A stretch of DNA of 35,704 nucleotides from Candidatus Chloroploca asiatica (GCF_002532075.1 NZ_LYXE01000126.1:1-35704); one strand, 5' to 3'; shown: positions 8,155 through 16,800, counted from the stretch's first letter. Translations and numbers: made by a program. The notes: generated by a model not told the origin, from the letters alone.

Positions 8155-8568
8155 ATGCGTGATGCACGTGGATCAGCAACCCCTTCGGCGCAGACGATTC
8201 TGGCTGAGGTTGGGGGGGCGATCCTGGGCGGAATACTTGGCGCAGTCGTGATTGGCGGGGCGATCTATCTGGTCGCGGGATTGCTGTTCGCGCAGCAACT
8301 CGGCATGGGTTTGCTGACCGTGGGCGTGCTCGGGGCTTCCTTTGGCTTTGGCGTTGGGGCCGGCCTGGGCACGGCGCTTGTTGGGCGAGCGTTTCAACAG
8401 GGGGGCAACCTCTGGCTGGCCCCGGTTGCGGGGGGCCTCTCGGCGGTGATCGCCCTCTTTGGGATGCGTTTGCTCAACCTGGGTGGTCTGGGTGAACTGT
8501 TGATCGTGGGTCTGCTGCTGCCGCTGGTAGTGGTGGTGGTGGTCTATAACCTGCAAACGCGGCGCTGA
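8155..8568 (+). CDS. Small glycine-rich integral membrane protein
   Basis: 137 aa. The ATG at 8155 has AAGGAGG 7 nt upstream, the strongest ribosome site nearby, so a start further upstream is rejected. About four hydrophobic segments are seen (near residues 18-45, 52-72, 85-105, 110-133), rich in Gly with GxxxG-like runs (GGAILGGILGAVVIGG). The short N-terminus is polar and the protein ends in NLQTRR, suggesting cytosolic termini. The family is not recognised. It is monocistronic between two hairpins, so it may be expressed independently. Confidence 0.75.
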   Translation: MRDARGSATPSAQTILAEVGGAILGGILGAVVIGGAIYLVAGLLFAQQLGMGLLTVGVLGASFGFGVGAGLGTALVGRAFQQGGNLWLAPVAGGLSAVIALFGMRLLNLGGLGELLIVGLLLPLVVVVVVYNLQTRR

Positions 8569-8590
8569 GCTGCTGCTGAGCCAAACCTGT

Positions 8591-8628
8591 GCAAAACCTG
8601 CGTAATTTACGCGGGTTTTGCTTTTTTT
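8591..8628 (+). terminator. Rho-independent terminator after the membrane protein gene
   Basis: GCAAAACCTGCGTAA (8591-8605) pairs with TTACGCGGGTTTTGC (8607-8621), with one G-U pair, and is followed by a run of seven T (8622-8628). Confidence 0.9.
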
Positions 8629-8640
8629 GGCCCCAGGGTA

Positions 8641-8669
8641 TTGACAAAGCCTGTGCATCGCGGTATACT
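8641..8669 (+). promoter_or_regulatory. Sigma70-like promoter of the TetR/efflux operon
   Basis: TTGACA at 8641-8646, 17 bp, TATACT at 8664-8669. The first operator-like site begins 5 bp after the -10 box. Confidence 0.8.
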
Positions 8670-8673
8670 CTTC

Positions 8674-8731
8674 CTGACCGGTCGGTAAGATTTGGGAATT
8701 TTATCGCTTTATATGTTTACTGACCGGTAAG
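8674..8731. promoter_or_regulatory. Two TetR-type operator sites
   Basis: Site 1 is CTGACCGGTCGGTAAG (8674-8689), covering the predicted transcription start. Site 2 is ACTGACCGGTAAG (8719-8731), ending at the ribosome site. Both share CTGACCGGT and GGTAAG, and GACCGGTC is palindromic. This composition is typical of operators bound by TetR-family repressors, and the gene just downstream encodes one, so autoregulation is the natural reading. Confidence 0.7.
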
Positions 8732-8745
8732 GAAGGTTTCGATTG

Positions 8746-9369
8746 ATGCAAGACTTCGAGCCAGTAAGTAGCCCGACTGCGGTCAAGATTGTTGATGCTG
8801 CAAGCAACCTCTTTTTGCAGCGTGGCTACAAGGCTGTTTCGATTAACGACATTATCAGAGAGGCTGACGTTACCAAGCCGACGCTCTACTACTACTTTGC
8901 CGACAAAGAGGCCCTGTTTGTGCAGATGGGGTTGCGGGTGCTGGCCGAGATGGGTGAACGGTTGCGGTATGCGGCGGCAACGCCAGGTGCGCTGGCTGAA
9001 CGTCTGGTTGCCGTGGCGGCTGTTTTGATGGCCAACCGCGATACCGATATGCGCCTGATGCGCCACGAAATGGCGGCACACTTGGGGCCGGGGCACCGGG
9101 CGATGCTTGGCCGGGCCTTTTACGCGCAACTCTTTGTCCCGATTGTCGGGGTGATGGAGGCTGGCCTGGCTGATGGTGAACTGGCGCGCTATAGCGCGTT
9201 GACGCTTGCCAAGATGTTTATGGGCATGGCCGAGGCGTTTCAGGAGTTTGCCCCACGTACGCTGGAGGGTTGGGAACATCAGTCGGAAACAGTTTTTGGG
9301 ACATCTGATCTTAATTTACATACTCTTGTTGATCTTTTTTTACATGGTGTTGGCATAACGAAGGAATAA
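8746..9369 (+). CDS. TetR-family transcriptional repressor
   Basis: 207 aa. The N-terminal helix-turn-helix domain (residues 9-58) reads KIVDAASNLFLQRGYKAVS, then INDIIREADVTKPTLYYYF and ADKEALF, the canonical TetR signature. The remainder is a helical ligand-binding domain with no recognisable specificity. The ATG at 8746 follows GGAAGG by about 9 nt; a TTG three bases upstream is less likely. Only 3 bp separate it from the adaptor gene, so it is the first gene of the efflux operon. It probably represses the operon through the two sites at 8674-8731 and is released by a transported compound (inference). Confidence 0.93.
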   Translation: MQDFEPVSSPTAVKIVDAASNLFLQRGYKAVSINDIIREADVTKPTLYYYFADKEALFVQMGLRVLAEMGERLRYAAATPGALAERLVAVAAVLMANRDTDMRLMRHEMAAHLGPGHRAMLGRAFYAQLFVPIVGVMEAGLADGELARYSALTLAKMFMGMAEAFQEFAPRTLEGWEHQSETVFGTSDLNLHTLVDLFLHGVGITKE

Positions 9370-9372
9370 TAC

Positions 9373-11130
9373 ATGACCACGCTTCCTCAATCGCGTTCAA
9401 CTAGTCGCCGCCGTCTTTCCATTGCGGCCATTATTGCCGGTATCCTTGTTGTGGCTCTGCTTGCCACCCTAGGTTTTCGTACCTTTGCGGCTGGTCAAGC
9501 TGATCCGTTGGCAACAACAACGCTTGCGCCGGTGACGCGCAGTGATCTGCGGCTTGGCGTGAGTGCGACTGGCTCGGTCGAGCCGCGGGTGCAGGCCAAT
9601 CTCGCGTTTGGCCTGGCGAGTGGGCGGGTGGTCGAGGTACTGGTCTCAACCGGTGAGCGTGTGGCCGCTGGCGATATGCTCGTGCGGCTTGATGATCGTC
9701 AGTTGACGGCGGCGCGTGATGCAAGTGCTGCGGCCCTGGCCCGTGCCGAAGCCGATCTGATTGCAGTGAAAGAGGGCGCGACCGAGGCACAGATTGCCGA
9801 AGCAATGGCCCAGATCCAGGCGGCCCAGGGCAATCTGGTGCAGACGCAGGGGAGTGTCACGGCTGCTGATATCAATGCGGCCCGTGCGGCAGTCGAAGAG
9901 GCCCGCGCACGGCTCGCGGTGATCGAGGCTGGCCCGCGGAATGACGCTCGTACCCGTGCAGCCTCGACGCTTGCCGAAACGCAGGCTGATCTTGAGCGTC
10001 AACGCAGTACCCTTTCGGCTGCCAAAGAGCAGGCTAGCAAGAATGTTGAAACCCGCGCGAATGTGGTGCGTAATGCGCAGAGCGCCTATAGCACTGCCTA
10101 CTGGGATCTCGAGCACGTCAAGACCTACGAGACCGATCCGCGTACACTCCGCTCTTTGACTGATGCGCAGGCCCAGGATTATGTGGTTGCGCTTGAACGG
10201 GCGACGCTGGCCCTCACCGACGCCGAAGCGGCGCTACGTCAGGCCGATGTTGAATATCAGAATGCTATCCAGAACGAGATCAGTGGGCTTGCCAGTGCCG
10301 AAGCGCGTGTGCGGGCCGCCCAGACTGACCTTGACACCCTGTTGACCGGTGCCGAGGCTGATGTGCGGGCTTCGGCGCGCGCCCAACTTTCGCGGGCCGA
10401 GGCTGAACTGGCCCGTTTGACGGGGGCGCAGCGCAGCGGGGCCATTGCCGCGCAGGCCGGGAACGTTGAGGCGGCCCGTGCGCGTTTTGAGCAACTGACG
10501 GCTGATCCACAAGCGAGTAACCTTGCCCGGGCCGAGGCAGGTGTGGCGCAGGCACGTGCGCAGCTTGACCAGGCCCAGATCCAGCTTGACGATACAATCT
10601 TGCGGGCACCGTTTGATGGTGTGGTGGCCTCGCTCAATGTTGCCCCCGGCGAGACTGTTGGCAACACGATCCCGCTGGTCTTGATTGATATCAGTCGCTT
10701 TCTGGTCAAAGTGACCGTTGACGAAGTTGATATTGCTCGTGTTCAGCTTGGGCAGAACGTGCAGGTGCTGATTGATGCCCTGGGTGAGACCCTCCCGGGG
10801 ACGGTCGTGAGCCTTGAGTCGCTTCCGCAGAGTGGGAGCAGTGTCACCGCCTATCAGGTGACGGTCGAAATTGACCCTGCCGATAGTGCGCTCAAGCCTG
10901 GCATGACGGCGAGTGCGACGATTGTGGCTGCCGAGCGGAGCGACGTGCTGACGGTGCCAACGAGCGCGGTGCGCAGCGAGGGTACTCAGCAGGTGGTGCG
11001 CGTGGTGGTGACTGATGCCAATGGCGAGCGCACCATTGAAGAGCGGACCGTCGAGGTGGGCCTGCGCACGAGTGAGCGGGTCGAGATTGTTGGTGGTCTG
11101 GTTGAGGGTGATGAGGTTGTTCTAAACTAG
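9373..11130 (+). CDS. HlyD/MacA-like periplasmic adaptor (membrane fusion) protein
   Basis: 585 aa. A single N-terminal membrane anchor (about 16-38) is followed by the first half-lipoyl motif (GRVVEVLVSTGERVAAGDML). A very long Ala/Glu/Gln/Arg-rich coiled coil runs over about residues 110-400, and the second half-lipoyl motif (ILRAPFDGVVASLNVAPGE) follows. A beta-barrel domain (FLVKVTVDEVDIARVQLGQ) and a membrane-proximal domain end the chain. The coiled coil is longer than in MacA. Links the downstream ABC transporter to the cell envelope. As the likely host does not have a standard Gram-negative outer membrane, the partner of the long hairpin is unclear. Confidence 0.92.
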   Translation: MTTLPQSRSTSRRRLSIAAIIAGILVVALLATLGFRTFAAGQADPLATTTLAPVTRSDLRLGVSATGSVEPRVQANLAFGLASGRVVEVLVSTGERVAAGDMLVRLDDRQLTAARDASAAALARAEADLIAVKEGATEAQIAEAMAQIQAAQGNLVQTQGSVTAADINAARAAVEEARARLAVIEAGPRNDARTRAASTLAETQADLERQRSTLSAAKEQASKNVETRANVVRNAQSAYSTAYWDLEHVKTYETDPRTLRSLTDAQAQDYVVALERATLALTDAEAALRQADVEYQNAIQNEISGLASAEARVRAAQTDLDTLLTGAEADVRASARAQLSRAEAELARLTGAQRSGAIAAQAGNVEAARARFEQLTADPQASNLARAEAGVAQARAQLDQAQIQLDDTILRAPFDGVVASLNVAPGETVGNTIPLVLIDISRFLVKVTVDEVDIARVQLGQNVQVLIDALGETLPGTVVSLESLPQSGSSVTAYQVTVEIDPADSALKPGMTASATIVAAERSDVLTVPTSAVRSEGTQQVVRVVVTDANGERTIEERTVEVGLRTSERVEIVGGLVEGDEVVLN

Positions 11131-11145
11131 AAAGCATCAGGTCAG

Positions 11146-11946
11146 ATGACTACCGATTATATAACACGACCAATTGTGCGGATCGAGCAGATGGTCAAAG
11201 ACTTTCCGACGGGCGATGGTATGTTCCGTGCCCTTGATGATGTCTCGGTCACGATCAACCAGGGCGAGATGGTGGCGATCATGGGACCGTCAGGGAGCGG
11301 CAAGAGCACGCTGATGACCCTGATTGGGCTCCTTGATACTCCGACCTCGGGAAGCTACATCCTCGATGATCAGGACGTAAGCAACCTGAGTCGGCTGGAG
11401 CAGGCGCGGGTGCGCAATCAGAAACTCGGCTTTGTCTTTCAGAACTTTAACCTCTTGCCACGGTTGACTGCGTTGCAGAACGTCGAATTGCCGATGGTCT
11501 ACGGGCGGGTTGATGGGCGTGAGCGGCGTCGCAAAGCGCAGGCTGCGCTTGAGGCCGTTGGACTGGGGCATAAGATTGATAATTTGCCCGGCACGCTTTC
11601 GGGTGGGCAGAAGCAACGGGTTGCCATTGCCCGGGCACTTGTCCACAACCCGGCGATCATTCTGGCGGACGAGCCAACCGGTGCGCTTGACACCCGCACC
11701 GGGGCCGAGATTATGGCGCTATTTCGCGAACTCAACCGTGACGAAGGGCGCACGATTGTGATTGTGACCCACGATCCTGAAATTGGGCGTCATATGGATC
11801 GCGTCATCGGCCTGCGTGATGGCCGCCTCGCCGAAAATATTCTGACCGAATACTATGGCGTCGAGGTCTTTGAGCAGGTGGAGCGTGAGCATCACCTTGA
11901 GCCCGTGCCCGTGCCGGTGCCCGTTCCTGTCAACCGCAACGTGTAA
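11146..11946 (+). CDS. ABC transporter ATPase, MacB/LolD type
   Basis: 266 aa cytosolic nucleotide-binding subunit. Walker A GPSGSGKST near residue 47, Q-loop FVFQNFNLLPR, signature LSGGQKQRVAIARAL, Walker B ILADEPTGALD, and H-loop VTHDPE. This arrangement and the D-loop GALDTRTG are typical of MacB/LolD/FtsE ATPases that drive mechanotransmission by FtsX-type permeases. The C-terminus has an unusual (PV)n tail, PVPVPVPVPV, encoded by a small repetitive tract. It starts 15 bp after the adaptor stop and is followed by the permease 151 bp later. Confidence 0.95.
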   Translation: MTTDYITRPIVRIEQMVKDFPTGDGMFRALDDVSVTINQGEMVAIMGPSGSGKSTLMTLIGLLDTPTSGSYILDDQDVSNLSRLEQARVRNQKLGFVFQNFNLLPRLTALQNVELPMVYGRVDGRERRRKAQAALEAVGLGHKIDNLPGTLSGGQKQRVAIARALVHNPAIILADEPTGALDTRTGAEIMALFRELNRDEGRTIVIVTHDPEIGRHMDRVIGLRDGRLAENILTEYYGVEVFEQVEREHHLEPVPVPVPVPVNRNV

Positions 11947-12019
11947 GCCCACTTACCGTTGCGCAGGGCGCATTGTCGCCCTGAGTACCAAATAGCCGGC
12001 GGGCTAGCAGTGCCCGTCA

Positions 12020-12050
12020 GACCGCACAGGTCTTCAAGACCTGTGCGGTC
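12020..12050. repeat. Perfect 15-bp-arm palindrome between ATPase and permease genes
   Basis: GACCGCACAGGTCTT (12020-12034), one centre base, then AAGACCTGTGCGGTC (12036-12050). A smaller CAGGGCG/CGCCCTG hairpin lies near 11970. There is no T run. It may be a dispersed palindromic repeat that also dampens read-through from the ATPase to the permease gene. Confidence 0.7.
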
Positions 12051-12097
12051 TCAAGTAAGTAAGCGCCAGTAGGCCACAGAAGAGGAAAAGAAAATCT

Positions 12098-13348
12098 ATG
12101 CTCAAAGAGCAAATTGGTATGGCCTTTGATAGTTTGCGGGCCAATAAATTTCGTTCCTTGCTGACGATGCTCGGCATTATTATTGGCGCTGGGACGTTGG
12201 TTGCCGTTTTATCACTTGGCAACGCCTTGCAGAGCAGCGTCTTCGAGCAATTCATCGATCTTGGCACCCGGCGCGTTGCGGTACTGCCGGGCGATCCCAA
12301 TGCGAAGGGGGCGCGCAACGTTCCCGGCTATGGCTTGCTCTCGATCCAGGATTATCAGGTGCTCGAAGAGATGGCGGCGCAGCGGCCTGACCTCTTTCGC
12401 CTGGTTGTTCCCGAGGTTGCCATTAGTACGAATGTCCGCGCTGGAACAACGGCGGTGCAGGCATTGCTGGTTGGCACCAACGAAGACTATAAAGCGGTCC
12501 AGACGGTGCCGATGCTCGCCGGGCGTTTTTTGACGGCGGAAGACGAGGCGGCGGGGGCGCGGGTTGGCGTGGTTGGTTACCTCGTTGCCCGTGATCTCTT
12601 TGGGGCCGATGAAGAAGCGTTGAAGGCTGCGCTTGGGCGTACGGTTGAGATCAACGGCCAACCGATTACCGTGATTGGCATTGTTGGTAGCAATGGTGGC
12701 CCTTTTTCGACCGACGGTCGGGTCTTTGCGCCGGTCAGTACGGTACGCCTGCGCTTGATTGGCAACCTTGACCTTCCGGGTCGGGGCCTAGAGATGAGCA
12801 GCATCCTAATTGGCATCACGAGCGAGCAGATTGTTGATGAGGCCGAGACGTTGATTGTGAGTGCCCTGCGGACGTCACGTGAGGTACCACCTGAAGCGAT
12901 TGACGATTTCAGCCTCAACCTGCCGACGCAGGCGCTTGGGGTGCTGGCGGGCATCAACGGCGCGATCACTGGTTTCATCGCCCTGGTTGCCGGAATCAGC
13001 CTGGTGGTGGGTGGCATTGGCATTATGAATATTATGCTCGTTGCCGTCACCGAACGCACCCGTGAGATCGGGGTACGCAAAGCGCTGGGGGCCTCGGATG
13101 GCGATGTGCTCGGGCAATTTGTGTTGGAAGCGCTGGCGCTGAGCTTGGTAGGGAGCTTAATTGGCATTGCTGGTGCCATTAGCATTGTGCTCTTGATTGG
13201 CCTGGCGACCGGCATTGCCGCCGCGATCTCGTGGACAGCCGTGGTCATCGCGCTCGTCTTCGCAGTCTTTGTCGGTCTCGGTTTTGGCTTGTATCCGGCA
13301 CGCCGTGCCGCGATGCTTCAGCCGATTGAGGCGCTGCGTTACGAGTAA
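12098..13348 (+). CDS. MacB/FtsX-type ABC transporter permease
   Basis: 416 aa. One N-terminal membrane segment (about 20-42: LLTMLGIIIGAGTLVAVLSLG), an extracytoplasmic MacB-PCD domain, then three C-terminal membrane helices. The diagnostic FtsX motif is GGIGIMNIMLVAVTERTREI followed by GVRKALGAS. Acts with the preceding adaptor and ATPase as a MacAB-like exporter of a drug, peptide or lipid. A GAAGAGGAAAAG stretch precedes the ATG. The operon ends at the terminator 11 bp downstream. Confidence 0.95.
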   Translation: MLKEQIGMAFDSLRANKFRSLLTMLGIIIGAGTLVAVLSLGNALQSSVFEQFIDLGTRRVAVLPGDPNAKGARNVPGYGLLSIQDYQVLEEMAAQRPDLFRLVVPEVAISTNVRAGTTAVQALLVGTNEDYKAVQTVPMLAGRFLTAEDEAAGARVGVVGYLVARDLFGADEEALKAALGRTVEINGQPITVIGIVGSNGGPFSTDGRVFAPVSTVRLRLIGNLDLPGRGLEMSSILIGITSEQIVDEAETLIVSALRTSREVPPEAIDDFSLNLPTQALGVLAGINGAITGFIALVAGISLVVGGIGIMNIMLVAVTERTREIGVRKALGASDGDVLGQFVLEALALSLVGSLIGIAGAISIVLLIGLATGIAAAISWTAVVIALVFAVFVGLGFGLYPARRAAMLQPIEALRYE

Positions 13349-13358
13349 GGGTATTTTT

Positions 13359-13399
13359 GCGCAGCACAAAAGCCCGCTATGCGGGCTTTTGTGCTGCGC
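13359..13399. terminator. Terminator of the efflux operon, perfect 19-bp stem
   Basis: GCGCAGCACAAAAGCCCGC (13359-13377), loop TAT, right arm 13381-13399. As in the hairpin at 8019, the A and T tracts are inside the stem. Confidence 0.85.
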
Positions 13400-13468
13400 G
13401 AAACACCTCTCCCCGCTGACAGGGGCAAGATGACAATTCCTTCATGGTCGTCTCACGAGGGAATTTTG

Positions 13469-13477
13469 TGCTATACT
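13469..13477 (+). promoter_or_regulatory. Extended -10 promoter of the BTAD-AAA regulator
   Basis: TGC-TATACT, an extended -10 element, lies 110 bp upstream of the start codon. No good -35 box is seen at the expected distance. The 110-bp leader contains a short GTAGATACTC/GATCGAATCTAC imperfect hairpin. Confidence 0.45.
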
Positions 13478-13586
13478 GCGTTCTATCACTTGCAACTCCT
13501 GGCTGTCCCCAATCTATAGCGCATTCCCTTGCCGGGGAGTGTAGATACTCAATGGTGATCGAATCTACGCAGGAGGTCTGAGTACG

Positions 13587-15740
13587 ATGACGGTCATGCT
13601 CAATCTTGAGTTGTTTGGGCACACTCGCATCACGTACGGCGGCAAGCAGGTCACAGGTTTTGTTTCCAATAAAGCCGAAGCATTGCTCTGTTATCTGGCT
13701 ATTACAGGCGAGGCGCACTCGCGTGACGATCTGGCAGCCCTGCTTTGGAGTGAGATGCCAGAAGCCGAAGCCAAGGCAAATTTGCGGGTTGTGTTGTGTA
13801 ATTTACGCCAGCTTTTTCCCGAGCATATGCAGATCAATCGCAAGACAGTTGCGTTGCGAACTGATGAGGCTTGCTGGATTGATGCTTTGCTCTTTCAACG
13901 CTCGGTGCAAACGTACGATGCGACCCGCAGCGATGCGATGAGTGTGTTGCGCGATGTGGTCGCACTTTATCACGGCGATCTGTTGCACGGGCTGCAACCA
14001 CGTGGTGCGTTGCTCTTCGAGGAGTGGCTGCTGCTCCAGCGTGAGCATATGCGTCAGTTGATGATGCAGAGTTGTTATGCGTTAGCCCAATATCATATGC
14101 AGTGCGCCGAATATACCGAGGCACTGCACTATACGATCCGCTTGCTGAAGCTCGAACCCTGGCACGAAGAGGCGCACCGTTATGCCATGCTGCTCTTGGC
14201 GTTGAGTGGGCAGCGTAGTGCGTCGCTTGCGCAGTATAAAACGTGTGAGCAGATTCTTGGGCGCGAACTCGGCATTGAGCCGGAAGAAGAGACGAAAAGC
14301 CTCTACCACCGTATTCTCGCAGGGGAAGTTACGCCTGCACCAGCACGCAGGCCACTCACCATGACCGCAAGCGCCCCTCGTTTGCTGCCGCTCCCCTTTG
14401 TCGGGCGCGGTGCTGATTTTCTCTGGCTAAGAGAGCAGTACGACCTCGTGCAGCGTGGGTGCGGTCGTTTTACTTTGATCCACGGGGTGGCCGGGATTGG
14501 CAAGACTTGTCTGGTTGAGCAGTTCTTGCATTTTATTTCGGGAACCGGGTCGCTGGTGCTGCGGGCACGCTGTGAGCGTTTTCATCAGGCGGTACCTTTT
14601 CAGCCGGTGGTTGATGTGCTGCGGGCTGGTTTCCAGACCAACCCGGAATTGTTCCAGCATCTACCTGAGCATTGGCAATTGGCTTTGCGTCAGTTGTTGC
14701 CCGAGATGCGTGCGTTGACGCCGGGTGTGCCTGAAGCCTACACGATGGTGCCGGTGTTTGAGCGGCAGGCCCTCTTTGAAGCTGTATCGGTCTGCTTTGC
14801 TGAGCTCGAACGCCACTATGGTGAGGTCGTGCTCTGGTTTGACGATTTGCACTACGCTGACGGTGCAACGATTGATCTCCTCAACTACCTGACCCGTCAT
14901 TGTCAGCAGGCCCGTATCTGGTATCTCGGGGCATACCGTTCCGAGTTGCTTGATGTGGCGCATCCACTGCAGCACCTTGCCTCGCGCCTGCGTCGTAGTG
15001 ATGGCCTGGCGGTGTGCGAACTCGGCCTCCTGCACGAGGGGGCGATCAAGAAGCTGGTGGAGAGCCTGCCCGGGCTTGATGCGACGGCGAGGACGCTGCT
15101 GGCGGCGACGTTGGCTGAGGTGTCAGGGGGCAATCCATTTCTGCTCTCGCAGGTCGTTACGCAGCTTGTTGAGCACAAGATACTCGTACGCCACAATGAG
15201 GGCTGGTTTCTGCATCCCCAGCAACTTGTCCATGCGCAGGAGTATATTTCACCGGAGCTTCAGGCATTGTTGATGGAGCAGGTCGGTCGTTTGCCCGATG
15301 AGGCGCAGAGGCTACTCCAGCTTGCCGCGGTCTCTGGTCAATCATTTAGTTTGAGTTTGATGGCGAAAGCGTTTGAAAGCGATCATCACGCGATTATGCG
15401 GATGATGCAACCGCTGCTTGCCTTCGATCTTGTGCGGGAAGTACCGACCGTGGCGTTGATGCAGGAGGGGCTGACGCAAGGCGAGGTGGAGTGGATGGAA
15501 TATGTGGGCAATGTGCGCTACACGTTTGCCTCGCCGCTCATCTGGCGTGCGATTGTGCAGAGTTTGCCTCCCGGCGATCGCCGCCGCCTCGCCGAACAGG
15601 TTGCTCAGGCTCATCGCATTGCCCCTCGCTTTATACGAACCCCGATCCTTGCCCATCAGCATCAGACCCTCAGAACCACCAACCATAATCGCCGAACGAT
15701 TATGGCGTTACCGAAAGATCTGAAGGTATTTGGGGAATAA
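13587..15740 (+). CDS. BTAD/SARP-type regulator with AAA ATPase, lacking the TPR tail
   Basis: 717 aa. N-terminal OmpR-like winged-helix DNA-binding domain (about 1-95: LELFGHTRITYGGKQV, then LLCYLAITGEAHSRDDLAALLW). A bacterial transcriptional activation domain follows (about 100-245, ending LGRELGIEPEEETKSLYHRIL), then an STAND/AAA ATPase from about 270 with Walker A GVAGIGKT (K306) and Walker B VVLWFDDLHYAD. Homologues are usually 900-1100 aa with C-terminal TPR-like repeats. Here the chain stops soon after the ATPase with a basic, low-complexity end (HQHQTLRTTNHNRRT). AGGAGG lies 10 nt before the ATG. Target genes unknown; it does not abut the operon on either side. Confidence 0.9.
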   Translation: MTVMLNLELFGHTRITYGGKQVTGFVSNKAEALLCYLAITGEAHSRDDLAALLWSEMPEAEAKANLRVVLCNLRQLFPEHMQINRKTVALRTDEACWIDALLFQRSVQTYDATRSDAMSVLRDVVALYHGDLLHGLQPRGALLFEEWLLLQREHMRQLMMQSCYALAQYHMQCAEYTEALHYTIRLLKLEPWHEEAHRYAMLLLALSGQRSASLAQYKTCEQILGRELGIEPEEETKSLYHRILAGEVTPAPARRPLTMTASAPRLLPLPFVGRGADFLWLREQYDLVQRGCGRFTLIHGVAGIGKTCLVEQFLHFISGTGSLVLRARCERFHQAVPFQPVVDVLRAGFQTNPELFQHLPEHWQLALRQLLPEMRALTPGVPEAYTMVPVFERQALFEAVSVCFAELERHYGEVVLWFDDLHYADGATIDLLNYLTRHCQQARIWYLGAYRSELLDVAHPLQHLASRLRRSDGLAVCELGLLHEGAIKKLVESLPGLDATARTLLAATLAEVSGGNPFLLSQVVTQLVEHKILVRHNEGWFLHPQQLVHAQEYISPELQALLMEQVGRLPDEAQRLLQLAAVSGQSFSLSLMAKAFESDHHAIMRMMQPLLAFDLVREVPTVALMQEGLTQGEVEWMEYVGNVRYTFASPLIWRAIVQSLPPGDRRRLAEQVAQAHRIAPRFIRTPILAHQHQTLRTTNHNRRTIMALPKDLKVFGE
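15683..15705. repeat. Small palindrome inside the 3' end of the regulator gene
   Basis: CCATAATCG, loop CCGAA, CGATTATGG: a perfect 9-bp inverted repeat within the odd C-terminal coding segment. It may mark an insertion or rearrangement that created the shortened end. Confidence 0.45.
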
Positions 15741-15755
15741 GTGCGATAATGTGTT

Positions 15756-15800
15756 AAGGGCAAGAAAAAAGCCAGCTCTGCTGGCTTTTTTCTTGCCCTT
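15756..15800. terminator. Bidirectional terminator between convergent genes
   Basis: Perfect 21-bp stem: left arm 15756-15776 with AAAAAAGCCAGC, loop TCT, right arm 15780-15800 with GCTGGCTTTTTT. It serves the regulator on the plus strand and the VOC gene, the last of the minus-strand operon. Confidence 0.88.
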
Positions 15801-15813
15801 CCACGGTTTTGGT

Positions 15814-16215
15814 CTAGGCGGCGTCGGTGTAGCCCTGCGAGATTTCGACGATGTTGCCTTCGGGGTCGGCGACCCAGACGGTGCGCCAGCCGGGGATGAA
15901 GTCGTCGAAGCTGAATGGGCCAAGCGTCACCTTGGCGTCGTCGCCCATCGCGGCGAGCGTGGCATCGACATCGTCTACTTTGAAGGCGATATGGCGCCAG
16001 CCTGGGTACCCTGGTCCATCGTTGCCGGCTTTTTCTACCGGCGGCGCTTCTTTCGTCTCGAACAGTTCCAGATAGGCCTCGCCTGCGCGCAGAAAGACGA
16101 TCTTGCTCTCGCCCAGGTCAATGACCCGGGCGCGCTGGAAGCCAAAATGCTTGACATAAAATGCCTCGACGGCTGCGACATCATTGCAGGTGAGGGCCAC
16201 GTGATGAAATTGCAT
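15814..16215 (-). CDS. VOC (glyoxalase/bleomycin-resistance) superfamily protein
   Basis: 133 aa, one vicinal-oxygen-chelate module pair. The four expected metal-ligand positions are recognisable: H4/H5 (MQFHHVALTC), the Glu in YLELFE, the His in GWRHIAFKVDD and the Glu in GNIVEISQ. It probably binds a divalent metal and acts as an isomerase, lyase or dioxygenase on a small oxygenated substrate. The ATG has AAGGAGG just upstream, and only 15 bp separate it from the preceding DJ-1 gene. Last gene of the seven-gene minus-strand run. Glyoxalase-I-like activity is possible given its neighbours, but is not proven. Confidence 0.88.
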   Translation of the reverse strand: MQFHHVALTCNDVAAVEAFYVKHFGFQRARVIDLGESKIVFLRAGEAYLELFETKEAPPVEKAGNDGPGYPGWRHIAFKVDDVDATLAAMGDDAKVTLGPFSFDDFIPGWRTVWVADPEGNIVEISQGYTDAA

Positions 16216-16230
16216 TGAACCTCCTTGGTG

Positions 16231-16800
16231 CTAACGGGCGGCGAGTTGATCAATGATCGAGCGTGCCAGCAAGTGGCAATGCCCGCCCGTGCGGGCTGTC
16301 GTCAGGTCGCCGTCAATGACGAGATCCTGATTGGTATAGAGCGCACCCATATTTTTCGCATCGCTGATCAGGTTGTTATGCACCGTAACCGGGCGCCCGC
16401 GTACCAGTTCTGGGGCCGGGGCAACGAGCCACATCCCGTGGCAGATGATGCCCTTGATGAGGCCCGGCTCGGCAAAAGCGCGTTTGAGAAACGTGGTGGC
16501 GGGCGGGATCTTCTCGGGATCCTCGGTGTAACGCAGGCGATCCGAGACAATGCCCGACGGCACAATGATCGCCGCGTAACTGCGCAACTCCTCATCACTC
16601 ATGCCCTCGAACGTCTCGTGGACGGTCAAGGGTGCGCGGTACTCGTGCCCGAGGAAGGTCAAGGAAGGTTGCCCCCAGAGCCGCGTCAGGAAGTGCAACT
16701 CCATCCCTTCTTCAACAAAACGATGCTTGTAATAGAAGATTTCGTCTTCGTAGAAATCGCTTTCGATCAAGACGCCGACCTTCTGACCTTGCAGCTTCAT
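16231..16800 (-). CDS. DJ-1/PfpI-family protein (short form)
   Basis: 189 aa. The nucleophile elbow is GIICHGMW with C120, and acidic residues near E13/E18 (LIESDFYEDE) sit where the family has its cysteine-supporting Glu. Family members act as glyoxalase III/deglycase-like hydrolases, isonitrile hydratases or proteases. The spacing of C120-H121 matches PfpI-like enzymes. A second, longer DJ-1 protein heads the same operon, so two diverged members may handle successive or parallel substrates. Gap to the upstream MBL gene is 63 bp. Family is firm; the reaction is open. Confidence 0.88.
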   Translation of the reverse strand: MKLQGQKVGVLIESDFYEDEIFYYKHRFVEEGMELHFLTRLWGQPSLTFLGHEYRAPLTVHETFEGMSDEELRSYAAIIVPSGIVSDRLRYTEDPEKIPPATTFLKRAFAEPGLIKGIICHGMWLVAPAPELVRGRPVTVHNNLISDAKNMGALYTNQDLVIDGDLTTARTGGHCHLLARSIIDQLAAR

